A stretch of 64,000 nucleotides of DNA from Sphingorhabdus_B arenilitoris (lineage in GTDB: Bacteria > Pseudomonadota > Alphaproteobacteria > Sphingomonadales > Sphingomonadaceae), in assembly GCF_042651485.1 (NCBI RefSeq), contig NZ_JBHSDH010000013.1, positions 620,001-684,000 on the forward strand. Direction: 5' to 3'. Positions 34,358 to 42,810 of this stretch are shown one piece after another; within the stretch, counting starts at the first letter, position 1; each line of letters begins with the position of its first letter. The notes under the pieces were generated by a model. The model searched no databases and was not told the DNA's origin. It saw only the letters and a program-made list of their open reading frames with translations. A program made the position numbers and the translations under genes.

Positions 34358-35565
34358 CGGTCACACTCCCCGAACACGACGTCGATCGCGCCGATGATCG
34401 CGGTGGTATCGGCCAGCATATGGCCTTTGCTCATCATCTCGATCGCCTGCAGATGGCTAAAAGCCGTAGGGCGGATTTTGCAGCGGTAAGGCTTATTCGA
34501 CCCGTCCGCGACCAGATACACGCCGAACTCGCCCTTGGGGCTTTCGGTCGCGACATAGACTTGGCCTGCGGGCACATGGAAGCCTTCGGTGTAGAGTTTG
34601 AAATGATGGATCAAAGCTTCCATCGATTGTTTCATCTCGGCGCGTTTGGGCGCGCTGACTTTGCGGTCGTCGCTGCAGATTGGGCCTTCGGGCATTTCCT
34701 GCAAACATTGCTTCATAATGCGCACCGATTGCCGCACTTCTTCCACGCGGACCATGAAACGGTCATAGCAATCGCCGCGCGTTCCCACCGGCACATCAAA
34801 TTCCATGCGGTCATAGACGTCGTAAGGCTGGCTCTTGCGGATATCCCACGCGATGCCGCTGCCTCGGATCATCGGGCCGGAAAAGCCCCATTTGATCGCG
34901 TCTTCCTTGCTCACGGTGGCGATATCTACGTTGCGCTGTTTGAAAATGCGGTTGTCGGCCACCAGGCTGATCGCGTCTTCAAACAATTTCGGCATCCGCT
35001 TATCCAGCCAGTCACCAATGTCGGTCAACAGCTTGAGCGGCACATCCTGATGCACGCCGCCGGGCCGGAAATAGGCGCTATGCATCCGCGCGCCCGATGC
35101 GCGTTCGAAAAAGTTGAGGCAATCCTCACGAATTTCAAACATCCAAAGGTTGGGCGTCATCGCGCCCACATCCATCACGTGCGAACCAAGGTTCAACATA
35201 TGGTTGGAAATTCGCGTTAACTCAGCGAAAAATACCCGCAGATATTGCGCGCGCAGCGGCACTTCCAGGTTCAGCAGCTTTTCAATCGCCAGCACATAGC
35301 TATGTTCCATGCCGAGCGGGCTGCAATAATCGAGCCGGTCGAAATAGGGTAAAGCCTGCAAATAGGTTTTATATTCAATCAGCTTTTCGGTGCCGCGATG
35401 CAGAAGACCGACATGCGGGTCCATGCGTTCGACGATTTCGCCATCCAGCTCCATGACCAAGCGTAACACACCATGCGCGGCGGGGTGCTGAGGTCCGAAA
35501 TTGATCGTGTAATTTTCAATTGTTTCATCGCCTGTGGTTGGCGCTTTTTCAAGGGTTAAGCTCAT
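34354..35565 (-). CDS. nuoD: NADH-quinone oxidoreductase subunit D (49-kDa type)
   Basis: NuoD forms the quinone site together with NuoB. Recognisable parts are NFGPQHPAAHGVLRLVMELDGE at the N-terminus (quinone-site His), DPHVGLLHRGTEKLIEYKTY, GARMHSAYFRPGGVHQDVP and a C-terminal FSHLQAIEMMSKGHMLADT ending GAIDVVFGECDR. It is separate from nuoC (not a fusion). At 403 residues it is typical. Start and stop both overlap their neighbours. Confidence 0.97.
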   Translation of the reverse strand: MSLTLEKAPTTGDETIENYTINFGPQHPAAHGVLRLVMELDGEIVERMDPHVGLLHRGTEKLIEYKTYLQALPYFDRLDYCSPLGMEHSYVLAIEKLLNLEVPLRAQYLRVFFAELTRISNHMLNLGSHVMDVGAMTPNLWMFEIREDCLNFFERASGARMHSAYFRPGGVHQDVPLKLLTDIGDWLDKRMPKLFEDAISLVADNRIFKQRNVDIATVSKEDAIKWGFSGPMIRGSGIAWDIRKSQPYDVYDRMEFDVPVGTRGDCYDRFMVRVEEVRQSVRIMKQCLQEMPEGPICSDDRKVSAPKRAEMKQSMEALIHHFKLYTEGFHVPAGQVYVATESPKGEFGVYLVADGSNKPYRCKIRPTAFSHLQAIEMMSKGHMLADTTAIIGAIDVVFGECDR

Positions 35566-36359
35566 TACTTCGCTCCCTTCACATTGGTTGCCGTCGGCTT
35601 GGTTGCCCTAGCTTTAGCAGCCTTGGGTTTTGGCTTCGCAGGCTTGGAAGTTTTCGCAGCAGCTTTATTGGCTTTAGCGCCCGCGCCGGTTTTCGCGGGG
35701 CCATCTGTCGTCTTGGGGGTGGACGCAGGGGCGGGAGGCGGAGGCGCGGCGGGTGCTTTCTCATCACCGGGCAGGACATAATCCGTACCCTCCCACGGGC
35801 TCATAAAATCGAAACTACGGAAATCCTGCGCCAATTTCACGGGCTCATATTTTACCCGCTTTTCTTCTTCAGAATAGCGCAGCTCGGTATATCCAGTCAG
35901 CGGAAAATCCTTACGCTGCGGATGCCCTTCAAAACCATAATCGGTCAGAATACGGCGCAGGTCATTGTTGCCAGAAAACAGCACGCCGTACATATCAAAT
36001 ACTTCGCGCTCCAGCCACCCTGCTACCGGCCAGATACCAGTAACCGACGGCACCGGGTCGGCCTCATCGGTTTCGACATGGACGCGAATGCGGTGATTTT
36101 TGGTCAGGCTGAGCAGGCAATATACCACTTCAAAACGCGGACTGCGACTCGGCCAATCGACACCGGCAATTTCCATCAGCTGCTGATATTCGCATTCATC
36201 GCGCAGCGCGATCATCACATCGACCAACGCATCGCGCTTGACGAGCAAGCCGGTTTCGTCATTCACCTCGGTCAATTGCAGCAGGTTTTTGCCCAATGCT
36301 TTCTTAATCGCTGCATTGGTGCCTTTTGGGTTGGAAATAAGGGGTGCGCTATGGGCCAT
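35565..36359 (-). CDS. nuoC: NADH-quinone oxidoreductase subunit C with Ala/Lys/Pro-rich tail
   Basis: NuoC (30-kDa subunit) belongs to the connecting part of complex I. ATG 36359 (MAHSAPLISNPKG), 3 nt before the nuoB stop on the strand, gives 264 residues. The conserved body is ALRDECEYQQLMEIAGVDWP, EREVFDMYGVLFSGNNDLRRIL and DYGFEGHPQRKDFPLTGYTE. After the usual end (SPWEGTDYVLPGDEK) comes a tail of about 65 residues made almost only of Ala, Lys, Pro and Thr, predicted disordered and strongly basic. Confidence 0.95.
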   Translation of the reverse strand: MAHSAPLISNPKGTNAAIKKALGKNLLQLTEVNDETGLLVKRDALVDVMIALRDECEYQQLMEIAGVDWPSRSPRFEVVYCLLSLTKNHRIRVHVETDEADPVPSVTGIWPVAGWLEREVFDMYGVLFSGNNDLRRILTDYGFEGHPQRKDFPLTGYTELRYSEEEKRVKYEPVKLAQDFRSFDFMSPWEGTDYVLPGDEKAPAAPPPPAPASTPKTTDGPAKTGAGAKANKAAAKTSKPAKPKPKAAKARATKPTATNVKGAK

Positions 36360-36361
36360 AT

Positions 36362-36904
36362 TTACCGCTCTATCGTTCCGACGCGGCGGATTTTCCGCTG
36401 CAATTGCATAATTCCATAAAGCAGCGCCTCGGCTGTGGGTGGGCAACCGGGAATATAGATATCCACTGGCACGATCCGGTCGCATCCGCGCACGACGCTA
36501 TAGCTATAATGATAATAGCCGCCACCGTTGGCGCAGCTACCCATGGAGATCACATATTTGGGCTCGCTCATCTGATCATAAACTTTGCGCAATGCGGGCG
36601 CCATTTTGTTGCAGAGTGTGCCCGCAACGATCATAACGTCCGACTGACGCGGGGATGCGCGCGGCGCTGCGCCAAAACGCTCCATATCGTAGCGCGGCAT
36701 ATTGACATGGATCATCTCCACCGCGCAGCAAGCAAGGCCGAAGGTCATCCACCATAACGAGCCGGTGCGCGCCCAATTGAAAAGGTCTTCGGTCGACGTA
36801 ACCAAAAAGCCCTTATCATCAATTTCCGACTGCAAATCGCGGAAGAACGCTTCATCCGGCTGCGCATCGGCCAGCGGCGGCTGCGATGTTGTGACTACTC
36901 CCAT
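36362..36904 (-). CDS. nuoB: NADH-quinone oxidoreductase subunit B
   Basis: NuoB carries cluster N2, the last cluster before quinone. Ligands are in FGLACCAVEMIH, MGSCANGGGYYHYSYSVVRG and DIYIPGCPPTAEALLYG. Start ATG 36904 (MGVVTTSQPPL, 180 residues) lies inside the end of nuoA, overlapping it by 10 nt; an upstream open frame within nuoA is not conserved. It is followed by nuoC after 2 nt. Confidence 0.96.
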   Translation of the reverse strand: MGVVTTSQPPLADAQPDEAFFRDLQSEIDDKGFLVTSTEDLFNWARTGSLWWMTFGLACCAVEMIHVNMPRYDMERFGAAPRASPRQSDVMIVAGTLCNKMAPALRKVYDQMSEPKYVISMGSCANGGGYYHYSYSVVRGCDRIVPVDIYIPGCPPTAEALLYGIMQLQRKIRRVGTIER

Positions 36905-37269
36905 TCGAGCGCTCCTATTTTCCACGCATAAGCAAATCCGACCACCAGTTCGAACAGGAACAACATCATTGTCGCCCATCCCGTCCAACCAATTTCGCCC
37001 AGGCTTACCGCCCAAGGGAATAAAAATGCTGCTTCCAAATCAAAGATGATAAACAATATCGCGACCAGGTAAAAACGGACGTCAAATTGGCTCCGGCTAT
37101 CTTCAAATGCCGGAAAGCCGCATTCATATTCGGTGAGCTTCGCCTCGGTTGGTTTGTAACTGCCCGTTAGGCGGGACACACCCATCGGCAAAAACACAAA
37201 CAAAGAAGACAGCCCCAGCGCCACCACTAGGAACATAAAGATCGGCAGATATTGCGACAAATCAGTCAA
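36895..37269 (-). CDS. nuoA: NADH-quinone oxidoreductase subunit A
   Basis: NuoA is a three-helix subunit at the quinone-site entrance. Conserved parts are the loop KLTEYECGFPAFEDSRSQFDVRFY (Cys and acidic residues) and AILFIIFDLEAAFLFPWAVS. No ATG is available near the expected N-terminus. TTG 37269 (MTDLSQYLPIFMF) gives 124 residues and is preferred; TTG 37341 would add an unusual 24-residue extension. This is the first gene of the nuo operon, so its promoter should be in 37270-37389. Confidence 0.93.
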   Translation of the reverse strand: MTDLSQYLPIFMFLVVALGLSSLFVFLPMGVSRLTGSYKPTEAKLTEYECGFPAFEDSRSQFDVRFYLVAILFIIFDLEAAFLFPWAVSLGEIGWTGWATMMLFLFELVVGFAYAWKIGALEWE

Positions 37270-37389
37270 AGTCAGACTCGCTTTTGCACTTAGAATTAGG
37301 GCGCTTTTAGGGGCAGGAACGGCAAGTCGCAAGGGCTGCAACGTGCTTTTTTTGCCCTATTTCTTGCGTTTCACTAAATCTGCAAAAAA

Positions 37390-38202
37390 TTACCGCAACG
37401 ATCCGGCAAGCAGCTTATGCATCTTGCTATGCAGCCCGTCATTGGCGGCCAAAATCTGTTTGTCGGCAATGGCTGGGCGTTGCCCGCGATAATCGGTCAC
37501 AAAACCGCCAGCCTCTCGCACCAGCAAGCAGCCAGCGGCCGTATCCCAAGGCTGCAAATCCGCTTCCCAATAGCCGTCAAAGCGGCCCGCGGCGACCCAT
37601 GCCAGATCGAGCGATGCTGCACCAAAACGCCGGATACCCGCCACTTCAGGAGCGATCGCGCCAAATATCCGGCTCCACTGTGCAAAATTGCCATGGCCCA
37701 TGAAAGGAATACCTGTTGCTATCAAGGCGTCGGCCATATCACGGCGCGCTGAAACACGCAGCCGCTCTGTTTGAAGCCATGCGCCCCTACCCCGTTCAGC
37801 CCAAAAGCTTTCGTCGGTCAGCGGTTGATATACCAAGGCAGAGGTGATTTCCCGCTCACCATCCGCCAGCGTTTCTTCCACCGCGATCGAGATGGCAAAA
37901 TGCGGAATACCGTGCAGAAAATTGCTGGTGCCATCAAGCGGGTCGATGATGAAGCGCGGTTTGCCCTCTTCGCCTTCAATCTCGCCCGATTCCTCCAACA
38001 GGAACCCCCAGTCCGGCCTCGCCTTGCTCAGCTCGTCATAAATAGTGCGTTCGGCGCGAATATCGGCTTTCGACACGAAATCAGCCGGGCCTTTGCGGCT
38101 CACCTGCAATTGCTGCACCTCGTAAAAATCACGGCGCAGCTTTGCGCCAGCTTTACGCGCGGCGCGGTCCATCATTGTCATAATGCCAGAATGGGCAACC
38201 AT
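37390..38202 (-). CDS. Inositol monophosphatase family protein (SuhB-like)
   Basis: A 270-residue member of the magnesium-dependent phosphatase family. Metal ligands are seen in LLEESGEIEGEEGKPRF, FIIDPLDGTSNFLHGIPHF and LQPWDTAAGCLLVREAGG. Substrates of the family include inositol phosphates, histidinol phosphate and PAP, and SuhB also has a role in rRNA transcription. The sequence does not decide among these. It starts 4 nt after the efp stop, so both are likely cotranscribed. Confidence 0.9.
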   Translation of the reverse strand: MVAHSGIMTMMDRAARKAGAKLRRDFYEVQQLQVSRKGPADFVSKADIRAERTIYDELSKARPDWGFLLEESGEIEGEEGKPRFIIDPLDGTSNFLHGIPHFAISIAVEETLADGEREITSALVYQPLTDESFWAERGRGAWLQTERLRVSARRDMADALIATGIPFMGHGNFAQWSRIFGAIAPEVAGIRRFGAASLDLAWVAAGRFDGYWEADLQPWDTAAGCLLVREAGGFVTDYRGQRPAIADKQILAANDGLHSKMHKLLAGSLR

Positions 38203-38206
38203 CGGA

Positions 38207-38770
38207 CTATTCCGCTTTCTTTACATATTCCTTGGAATAGACATCAACGATGATGCGCGTTCCGGCTCCGATAAAGGGCGGCACCATAACGCGCACGCCA
38301 TTGTCGAGTATGGCTGGCTTATAGCTGGAAGAAGCAGTCTGCCCCTTCACTACCGCGTCCGCCTCCACAATTTCAGCTTCAATTTGATCGGGCAATTGCA
38401 CCGAAATAGGCCGCTCGTCATAGAGCTCCAAGGTCACTTGCATACCATCCTGCAAAAACGCAACTTCGTCGCCCAGCATATTGGCGGCCAAAGTAATCTG
38501 CTCGTAATTTTCATTGTCCATAAAAACCAGGTTGTCACCTTCGGCATAAAGATATTGGAAATCTTTGGTATCAAGCCGCACTTTTTCAACCGTATCCGCG
38601 CTGCGGAAACGCACATTGGTTTTGCGTCCGTCGATCAGGTTTTTCATTTCAACCTGCATATAGGCGCCGCCCTTGCCAGGCTGCGTATGCTGGATCTTGG
38701 CGACCTTCCACAGGCCTTTTTCATATTCGATTATATTGCCGGGACGGATATCAACGCCGCTGATTTTCAT
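38207..38770 (-). CDS. efp: Translation elongation factor P
   Basis: EF-P relieves ribosome stalling at polyproline. The start is ATG 38770 (MKISGVDIRPGNIIEYEKG, 187 residues), three codons inside a GTG-initiated frame. The domain I loop reads TQPGKGGAYMQVEMKN with the Lys that is modified in many bacteria. Domains II and III follow, ending SYKPAILDNGVRVMVPPFI and GTRIIVDVYSKEYVKKAE. It lies between thiE and the SuhB-like gene. Confidence 0.96.
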   Translation of the reverse strand: MKISGVDIRPGNIIEYEKGLWKVAKIQHTQPGKGGAYMQVEMKNLIDGRKTNVRFRSADTVEKVRLDTKDFQYLYAEGDNLVFMDNENYEQITLAANMLGDEVAFLQDGMQVTLELYDERPISVQLPDQIEAEIVEADAVVKGQTASSSYKPAILDNGVRVMVPPFIGAGTRIIVDVYSKEYVKKAE

Positions 38771-38851
38771 GGAGACCACTCGCTATTCAAAGTTGGAAAG
38801 AGCATGGCGCAAGACACGCCGTTGGAGGGGCCTTTAGCGGCGCAACGCGGC

Positions 38852-39475
38852 TTAGGCAAGCACAGCGTGAAAAGCTTTCACCGCCGCCGCTGCACCACCG
38901 GGATATTGCCACACGCCGCCGCTCACCGCCAGAAAGTCCGCACCGGCATCAACCAACGCCATTGCATTGTCAGGTGTGATGCCGCCAATAGCAACGCAAG
39001 GTATCTCCATAAATTTGGACCAGATTTGCAGTATTTCAGGGTCGGCCACATATTCCGTCGCCTTCGTCTTAGTCGGATAAAAGGCTCCGAAGGCGACATA
39101 GTCTGCACCCGCCTCACCTGCCTCCATCGCCAGATGGCGGCTATTGTGGCATGTGACACCGATTTGAACCTCCGCCCCTAACTCGAGCCGCGCCTCTCTC
39201 ACATCGCCGTCGCTTTGCCCCAGATGGACCCCGTCGGCTTTCAATCTCTTGGCGAGCGCGACATTGTCATTGACGATGAAAGCCACATCATATTCGGCGC
39301 ATATTTCCTGCAATGGGGCCGCAAGCCGCGCTGCGGCATGGTTGTCGATGCCCTTCACACGAAATTGAAATGCCGCCACCGGCCCAGCAGACAATGCAGC
39401 GCGTAACGCTTCGGGAAAATCACCGCCCACTTCAAGCGGCGAGATCAAATACAACTGGCAGGGAATCTTTTCCAT
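38852..39475 (-). CDS. thiE: Thiamine phosphate synthase
   Basis: ThiE joins the hydroxymethylpyrimidine and thiazole units of thiamine. The 207-residue TIM barrel shows AFQFRVKGIDNHAAARLA, VAFIVNDNVALAKRLKADG, VHLGQSDGDV, IGVTCHNSRHLAMEAGEAG, DYVAFGAFYPTKTK and CVAIGGITPDNAMALVDAG. I see no TPP riboswitch upstream. It lies between fda and efp, away from other thiamine genes. Confidence 0.94.
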   Translation of the reverse strand: MEKIPCQLYLISPLEVGGDFPEALRAALSAGPVAAFQFRVKGIDNHAAARLAAPLQEICAEYDVAFIVNDNVALAKRLKADGVHLGQSDGDVREARLELGAEVQIGVTCHNSRHLAMEAGEAGADYVAFGAFYPTKTKATEYVADPEILQIWSKFMEIPCVAIGGITPDNAMALVDAGADFLAVSGGVWQYPGGAAAAVKAFHAVLA

Positions 39476-39507
39476 TTGCGCCCTCTAACCGGAAGCTGCG
39501 CGATTCT

Positions 39508-40395
39508 CTAGGTTTTTGATGTGTCGTAAATTTGCTGGATGGCGCTATCCAATGCAGCGTTAAATTCAGCATCGCTTTGGCTATGCTGTAACCGTTCCAG
39601 TAACGCGCGGCTGAAACTGGCGATCATCCCGCTATTTTCCGCCAGTAATTGACATGCCTCATCCGTTGAATAACCGCCGGAAAGCGCCACTAAACGGAGG
39701 ACGCGTGGGTGGCGGATCAAATCAGTATATAAATTACACTGTTCGGGGATCGATAATTTCAACATGACCTGTTTATCCTCGGGCAGCTTATCTAATGCTT
39801 GCCGAAGTTCATCCTGCAATATCGCATCCGCACCGCCGCGCTCGGCGCTTTTAATATTCACTTCCGGTTCGATGATCGGCATCAGGCCGTGGCTGATGAT
39901 CTGCATCGCCACGTCAAATTGCTGTTTCACAATTGCGGAGATACCGTCCCTGTTGGCGAGATTGATAACAGAACGCATCTTGGTGCCGAATACGCCTTTT
40001 GCTCCGCCTTTCTGCAGCAGAGCGTCCAACGCTGGCATTTGCTTCATCAATTGCACGCCGTTTGCCTCTTCTTCCAGGCCTTGGTCGACTTTCAAAAACG
40101 GCACTATGCCTTTGGATTTCAAATAATCCGGAACGCTTTGACCAGCAGCTTCGCCGTCCATCGTTTTTTCAAATAAGATAGCGCCCAAAATCCTGTCGCC
40201 ATCAAAGGCCGGTGACATCATTATCCGAACGCGCATTTCATGGATCAGCGCGAACATTTCATCCTCATTCGCAAATGCATCTGCGCCAATTCCATAAGCC
40301 GCGAGCGCCTTGGGGGTCGAACCGCCGCTCTGATCCAGCGCAGCGATGAAACCAGTGCTGCGTTCGATTTTATTCATCATTTCGGATTTTTGCAT
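39508..40395 (-). CDS. fda: Fructose-bisphosphate aldolase class I
   Basis: The enzyme cleaves fructose 1,6-bisphosphate through a Schiff-base lysine. From ATG 40395 (MQKSEMMNKIERSTGFIAAL) the protein has 295 residues, the size of the Fda family, and shows LDQSGGSTPKALAAYGI, VPFLKVDQGLEEEANGV, GTKMRSVINLANRDG, GLMPIIEPEVNIK and MLKLSIPEQCNLYTDL (catalytic Lys), VALSGGYSTDEA. ATG 40422 is an alternative start. It follows pgk after a 170-nt gap that holds an inverted repeat. Confidence 0.93.
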   Translation of the reverse strand: MQKSEMMNKIERSTGFIAALDQSGGSTPKALAAYGIGADAFANEDEMFALIHEMRVRIMMSPAFDGDRILGAILFEKTMDGEAAGQSVPDYLKSKGIVPFLKVDQGLEEEANGVQLMKQMPALDALLQKGGAKGVFGTKMRSVINLANRDGISAIVKQQFDVAMQIISHGLMPIIEPEVNIKSAERGGADAILQDELRQALDKLPEDKQVMLKLSIPEQCNLYTDLIRHPRVLRLVALSGGYSTDEACQLLAENSGMIASFSRALLERLQHSQSDAEFNAALDSAIQQIYDTSKT

Positions 40396-40430
40396 GAAAT
40401 CATCCCGTATACTGGCCAGCATAAGGCCGC

Positions 40431-40475
40431 GTTGATTTGCGGCAGGCCTTAACCAGCATCATGCAGCAAATCAAC
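40431..40475. promoter_or_regulatory. Inverted repeat between pgk and fda
   Basis: GTTGATTTGC (40431-40440) and GCAAATCAAC (40466-40475) form a perfect 10-bp inverted repeat with a 25-nt centre. It lies 36-80 nt upstream of the fda start. It could be an operator for fda or part of a structured 3' end of the pgk transcript. No T-run follows. Confidence 0.45.
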
Positions 40476-40564
40476 CGCCAAACCCGCAGAAATCAGGGAT
40501 TTTCTGTGTCTTTCGTTGTCATTTCCCGATCCGGCACAGACCAATCGGCAACGATTAAACTCAC

Positions 40565-41758
40565 CTACTTCGACAATGCTTCGACGCCCGGCAGGGGCTT
40601 ACCTTCCATCCATTCCAGAAACGCTCCGCCTGCGGTAGATACAAAGGTGAAATCATCCTGCACCCCTGCATGGGCGAGCGCGGCAACCGTATCACCGCCG
40701 CCCGCAACAGAAATAAGCGAGCCTTCCTTGGTCAGCGCCGCCGCCGTTCGGGCGAGCGACACGGTAGCCACATCAAACGGTTCCATTTCAAATGCCCCCA
40801 GCGGACCGTTCCAGACCAAAGTGCGGCAGGTTTTGAGCACATCGGCAAGCGCTTCGACGGCCGCAGGGCCGATATCAAGCACCATATCATCCGCCCCAAT
40901 TTCATGCACATTCACTGTTTTTACAGGCGGATTTGCGCGAAATTCGGGTGACGTCACGACGTCATAAGGCAAATGCACCGTGCAATTGGCGCCGTCCGCC
41001 GCATCCAATATAGCCGAGGCCGTTTCGGTCAGGTCATGCTCGCATAGCGATTTACCCACATCGACACCGCGCGCCGCCAGAAATGTGTTGGCCATCCCGC
41101 CGCCGATGATCAGGTGATCGACCTTTGTCACCAGATTGTGGAGAACGTCCAGCTTAGTTGAAACCTTAGCTCCGCCAACGACTGCGGCCACGGGATGTTC
41201 GGGGTTGCCGAGCGCCGCTTCGAGCGCCTTCAGTTCCGCTTCCATTGATCGCCCAGCATAGGCCGGCAGGATGCGTGCCAGCCCGTCGGTTGACATATGA
41301 GCCCGGTGCGCCGCCGAAAATGCGTCATTGACGTAAAAATCGCCATTGGCCGCAACCGCCTTAGCTAAGTCCGCATCATTCGCCTCTTCGCCGGGGTAAA
41401 AGCGAGTATTTTCGAGCACGGCCACATCGCCATTGCCCAATATGCCCACCGACTGTTCAACCACAGGCCCCGCTATTTCCGGCACGAACATCACTTCACG
41501 GCCCAAAACAGCCTGCAAGGTCTCAACGATCATCGACAGCGACATTTCGCTATGCTTCGCACCTTTCGGGCGGCCAAAATGCGCCAGAAGCAATATTTTC
41601 GCGCCTTTATCTGCCAATTCAGCGACGGTCGGTATGATCGCCCGCAGCCGCATATCATCGGTCACTCGCCCATCGGCATAAGGTACGTTCAAATCGACCC
41701 GGACCAAGGCCCGTTTACCGGCAACATCGCCCAGATCATCGAGAGTTTTGAAGGCCAT
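40565..41758 (-). CDS. pgk: Phosphoglycerate kinase
   Basis: Pgk interconverts 1,3-bisphosphoglycerate and 3-phosphoglycerate with ADP/ATP. Typical segments are KRALVRVDLNVPYADGRVTD near the N-terminus, LLAHFGRPKGAKHSEMSL, FSAAHRAHMSTDGLAR, VVGGAKVSTKLDVLHNL and SVAGGGDTVAALAHAG near the C-terminus. Length 397 is standard. It is 11 nt downstream of gap and part of the tkt-gap-pgk-fda series. Confidence 0.97.
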   Translation of the reverse strand: MAFKTLDDLGDVAGKRALVRVDLNVPYADGRVTDDMRLRAIIPTVAELADKGAKILLLAHFGRPKGAKHSEMSLSMIVETLQAVLGREVMFVPEIAGPVVEQSVGILGNGDVAVLENTRFYPGEEANDADLAKAVAANGDFYVNDAFSAAHRAHMSTDGLARILPAYAGRSMEAELKALEAALGNPEHPVAAVVGGAKVSTKLDVLHNLVTKVDHLIIGGGMANTFLAARGVDVGKSLCEHDLTETASAILDAADGANCTVHLPYDVVTSPEFRANPPVKTVNVHEIGADDMVLDIGPAAVEALADVLKTCRTLVWNGPLGAFEMEPFDVATVSLARTAAALTKEGSLISVAGGGDTVAALAHAGVQDDFTFVSTAGGAFLEWMEGKPLPGVEALSK

Positions 41759-41769
41759 AAGCCGGTTCC

Positions 41770-42777
41770 TTAAAGAAAGCTTGCCATAACCTTGGCAGTA
41801 TCAATCATGCGGTTGGAAAAGCCCCATTCATTGTCATACCAGCTAACCACCCGCACCAATTTGCCGTCCATGACGGCGGTTTCCAGGCTGTCAACGGTTG
41901 AGCTTGCCGGTTGATGATTGAAATCGGAGGAAACCAAAGGCAGCGTTTCAAAGGCGAGCACACCCTTCATCGGGCCTTCGGCCGCAGCTTTCAGCGCGGC
42001 GTTAATTTCGTCCTTGCTCGTTTCGCGGCCCGGCGTGAATACTAGGTCAACCAAGCTGACATTGGGCGTGGGAACCCGCACCGAGCTGCCGTCCAATTTC
42101 CCGTTCAATTCCGGCAATACAAGTCCAACCGCCCGCGCCGCGCCGGTCGTGGTGGGAATCATATTCAGCGCCCCTGCCCGTGCACGGCGCATATCGCTGT
42201 GCATCTGATCCAGCATCCGCTGGTCATTGGTGTAGCTGTGAACGGTGGTCATGAAGCCGCGTTCGATGCCAACCAGATCATTCAGGACCTTTGCCACAGG
42301 CGCGAGGCAGTTGGTCGTGCAGCTGGCATTCGAAACGATAATGTCATCTGACGTCAAAACGTCATGATTCACGCCATAAACAACTGTTTTCAAATCCCCT
42401 TTTGCAGGTGCAGAGATAAGGACGCGTTTGGCGCCTGCATCGATATGCGGCTGCGAGGCTTCGAGTGATTGGAAGAAGCCAGTGCATTCCAAGACAATGT
42501 CTATGCCCATTTCGCCATGCGGCAAATCGGCGGGATTGCGCTCCTGCGTCACCGCGATTTCTTTGCCATTCACGACGATTTTATTGCCGTTAGTCGTCAC
42601 TTCGCCTGGGAAGCGGCCATGGGTGCTATCATATTTGAACAGCAACGCATTGGCCTCTGTATCGGCCAGATCATTGATCGCAACCAGTTCAAAATTGTCA
42701 TCATCGCGTTCCAAAATCGCACGAGCGACAAGACGGCCTATCCGGCCAAAACCGTTAATTGCAACTTTTACAGACAT
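41770..42777 (-). CDS. gap: Glyceraldehyde-3-phosphate dehydrogenase, type I
   Basis: Gap oxidises glyceraldehyde 3-phosphate to 1,3-bisphosphoglycerate. The NAD-binding N-terminus reads VAINGFGRIGRLVARAIL, the catalytic Cys is in SNASCTTNCLAPVAKVL, and the C-terminus has WYDNEWGFSNRMIDTAKV. At 335 residues it is standard. A good ribosome binding site, AGGAGAAGC, precedes the ATG. It lies between tkt and pgk. Confidence 0.97.
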   Translation of the reverse strand: MSVKVAINGFGRIGRLVARAILERDDDNFELVAINDLADTEANALLFKYDSTHGRFPGEVTTNGNKIVVNGKEIAVTQERNPADLPHGEMGIDIVLECTGFFQSLEASQPHIDAGAKRVLISAPAKGDLKTVVYGVNHDVLTSDDIIVSNASCTTNCLAPVAKVLNDLVGIERGFMTTVHSYTNDQRMLDQMHSDMRRARAGALNMIPTTTGAARAVGLVLPELNGKLDGSSVRVPTPNVSLVDLVFTPGRETSKDEINAALKAAAEGPMKGVLAFETLPLVSSDFNHQPASSTVDSLETAVMDGKLVRVVSWYDNEWGFSNRMIDTAKVMASFL

Positions 42778-42810
42778 TTGCTTCTCCTAAGGGGATGATC
42801 CGGAATTATA

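Noticed and set aside
34330..35220. Long open frame on the plus strand opposite nuoD (about 296 codons).
   Set aside because: It is antisense to a clear nuoD, gives a His/Arg/Ala-rich product without domains, and arises from the codon bias of nuoD.
38852..39475. TPP riboswitch ahead of thiE.
   Set aside because: The 33-nt gap between fda and thiE is too short to hold one, and no CTGAGA-type core is seen there.
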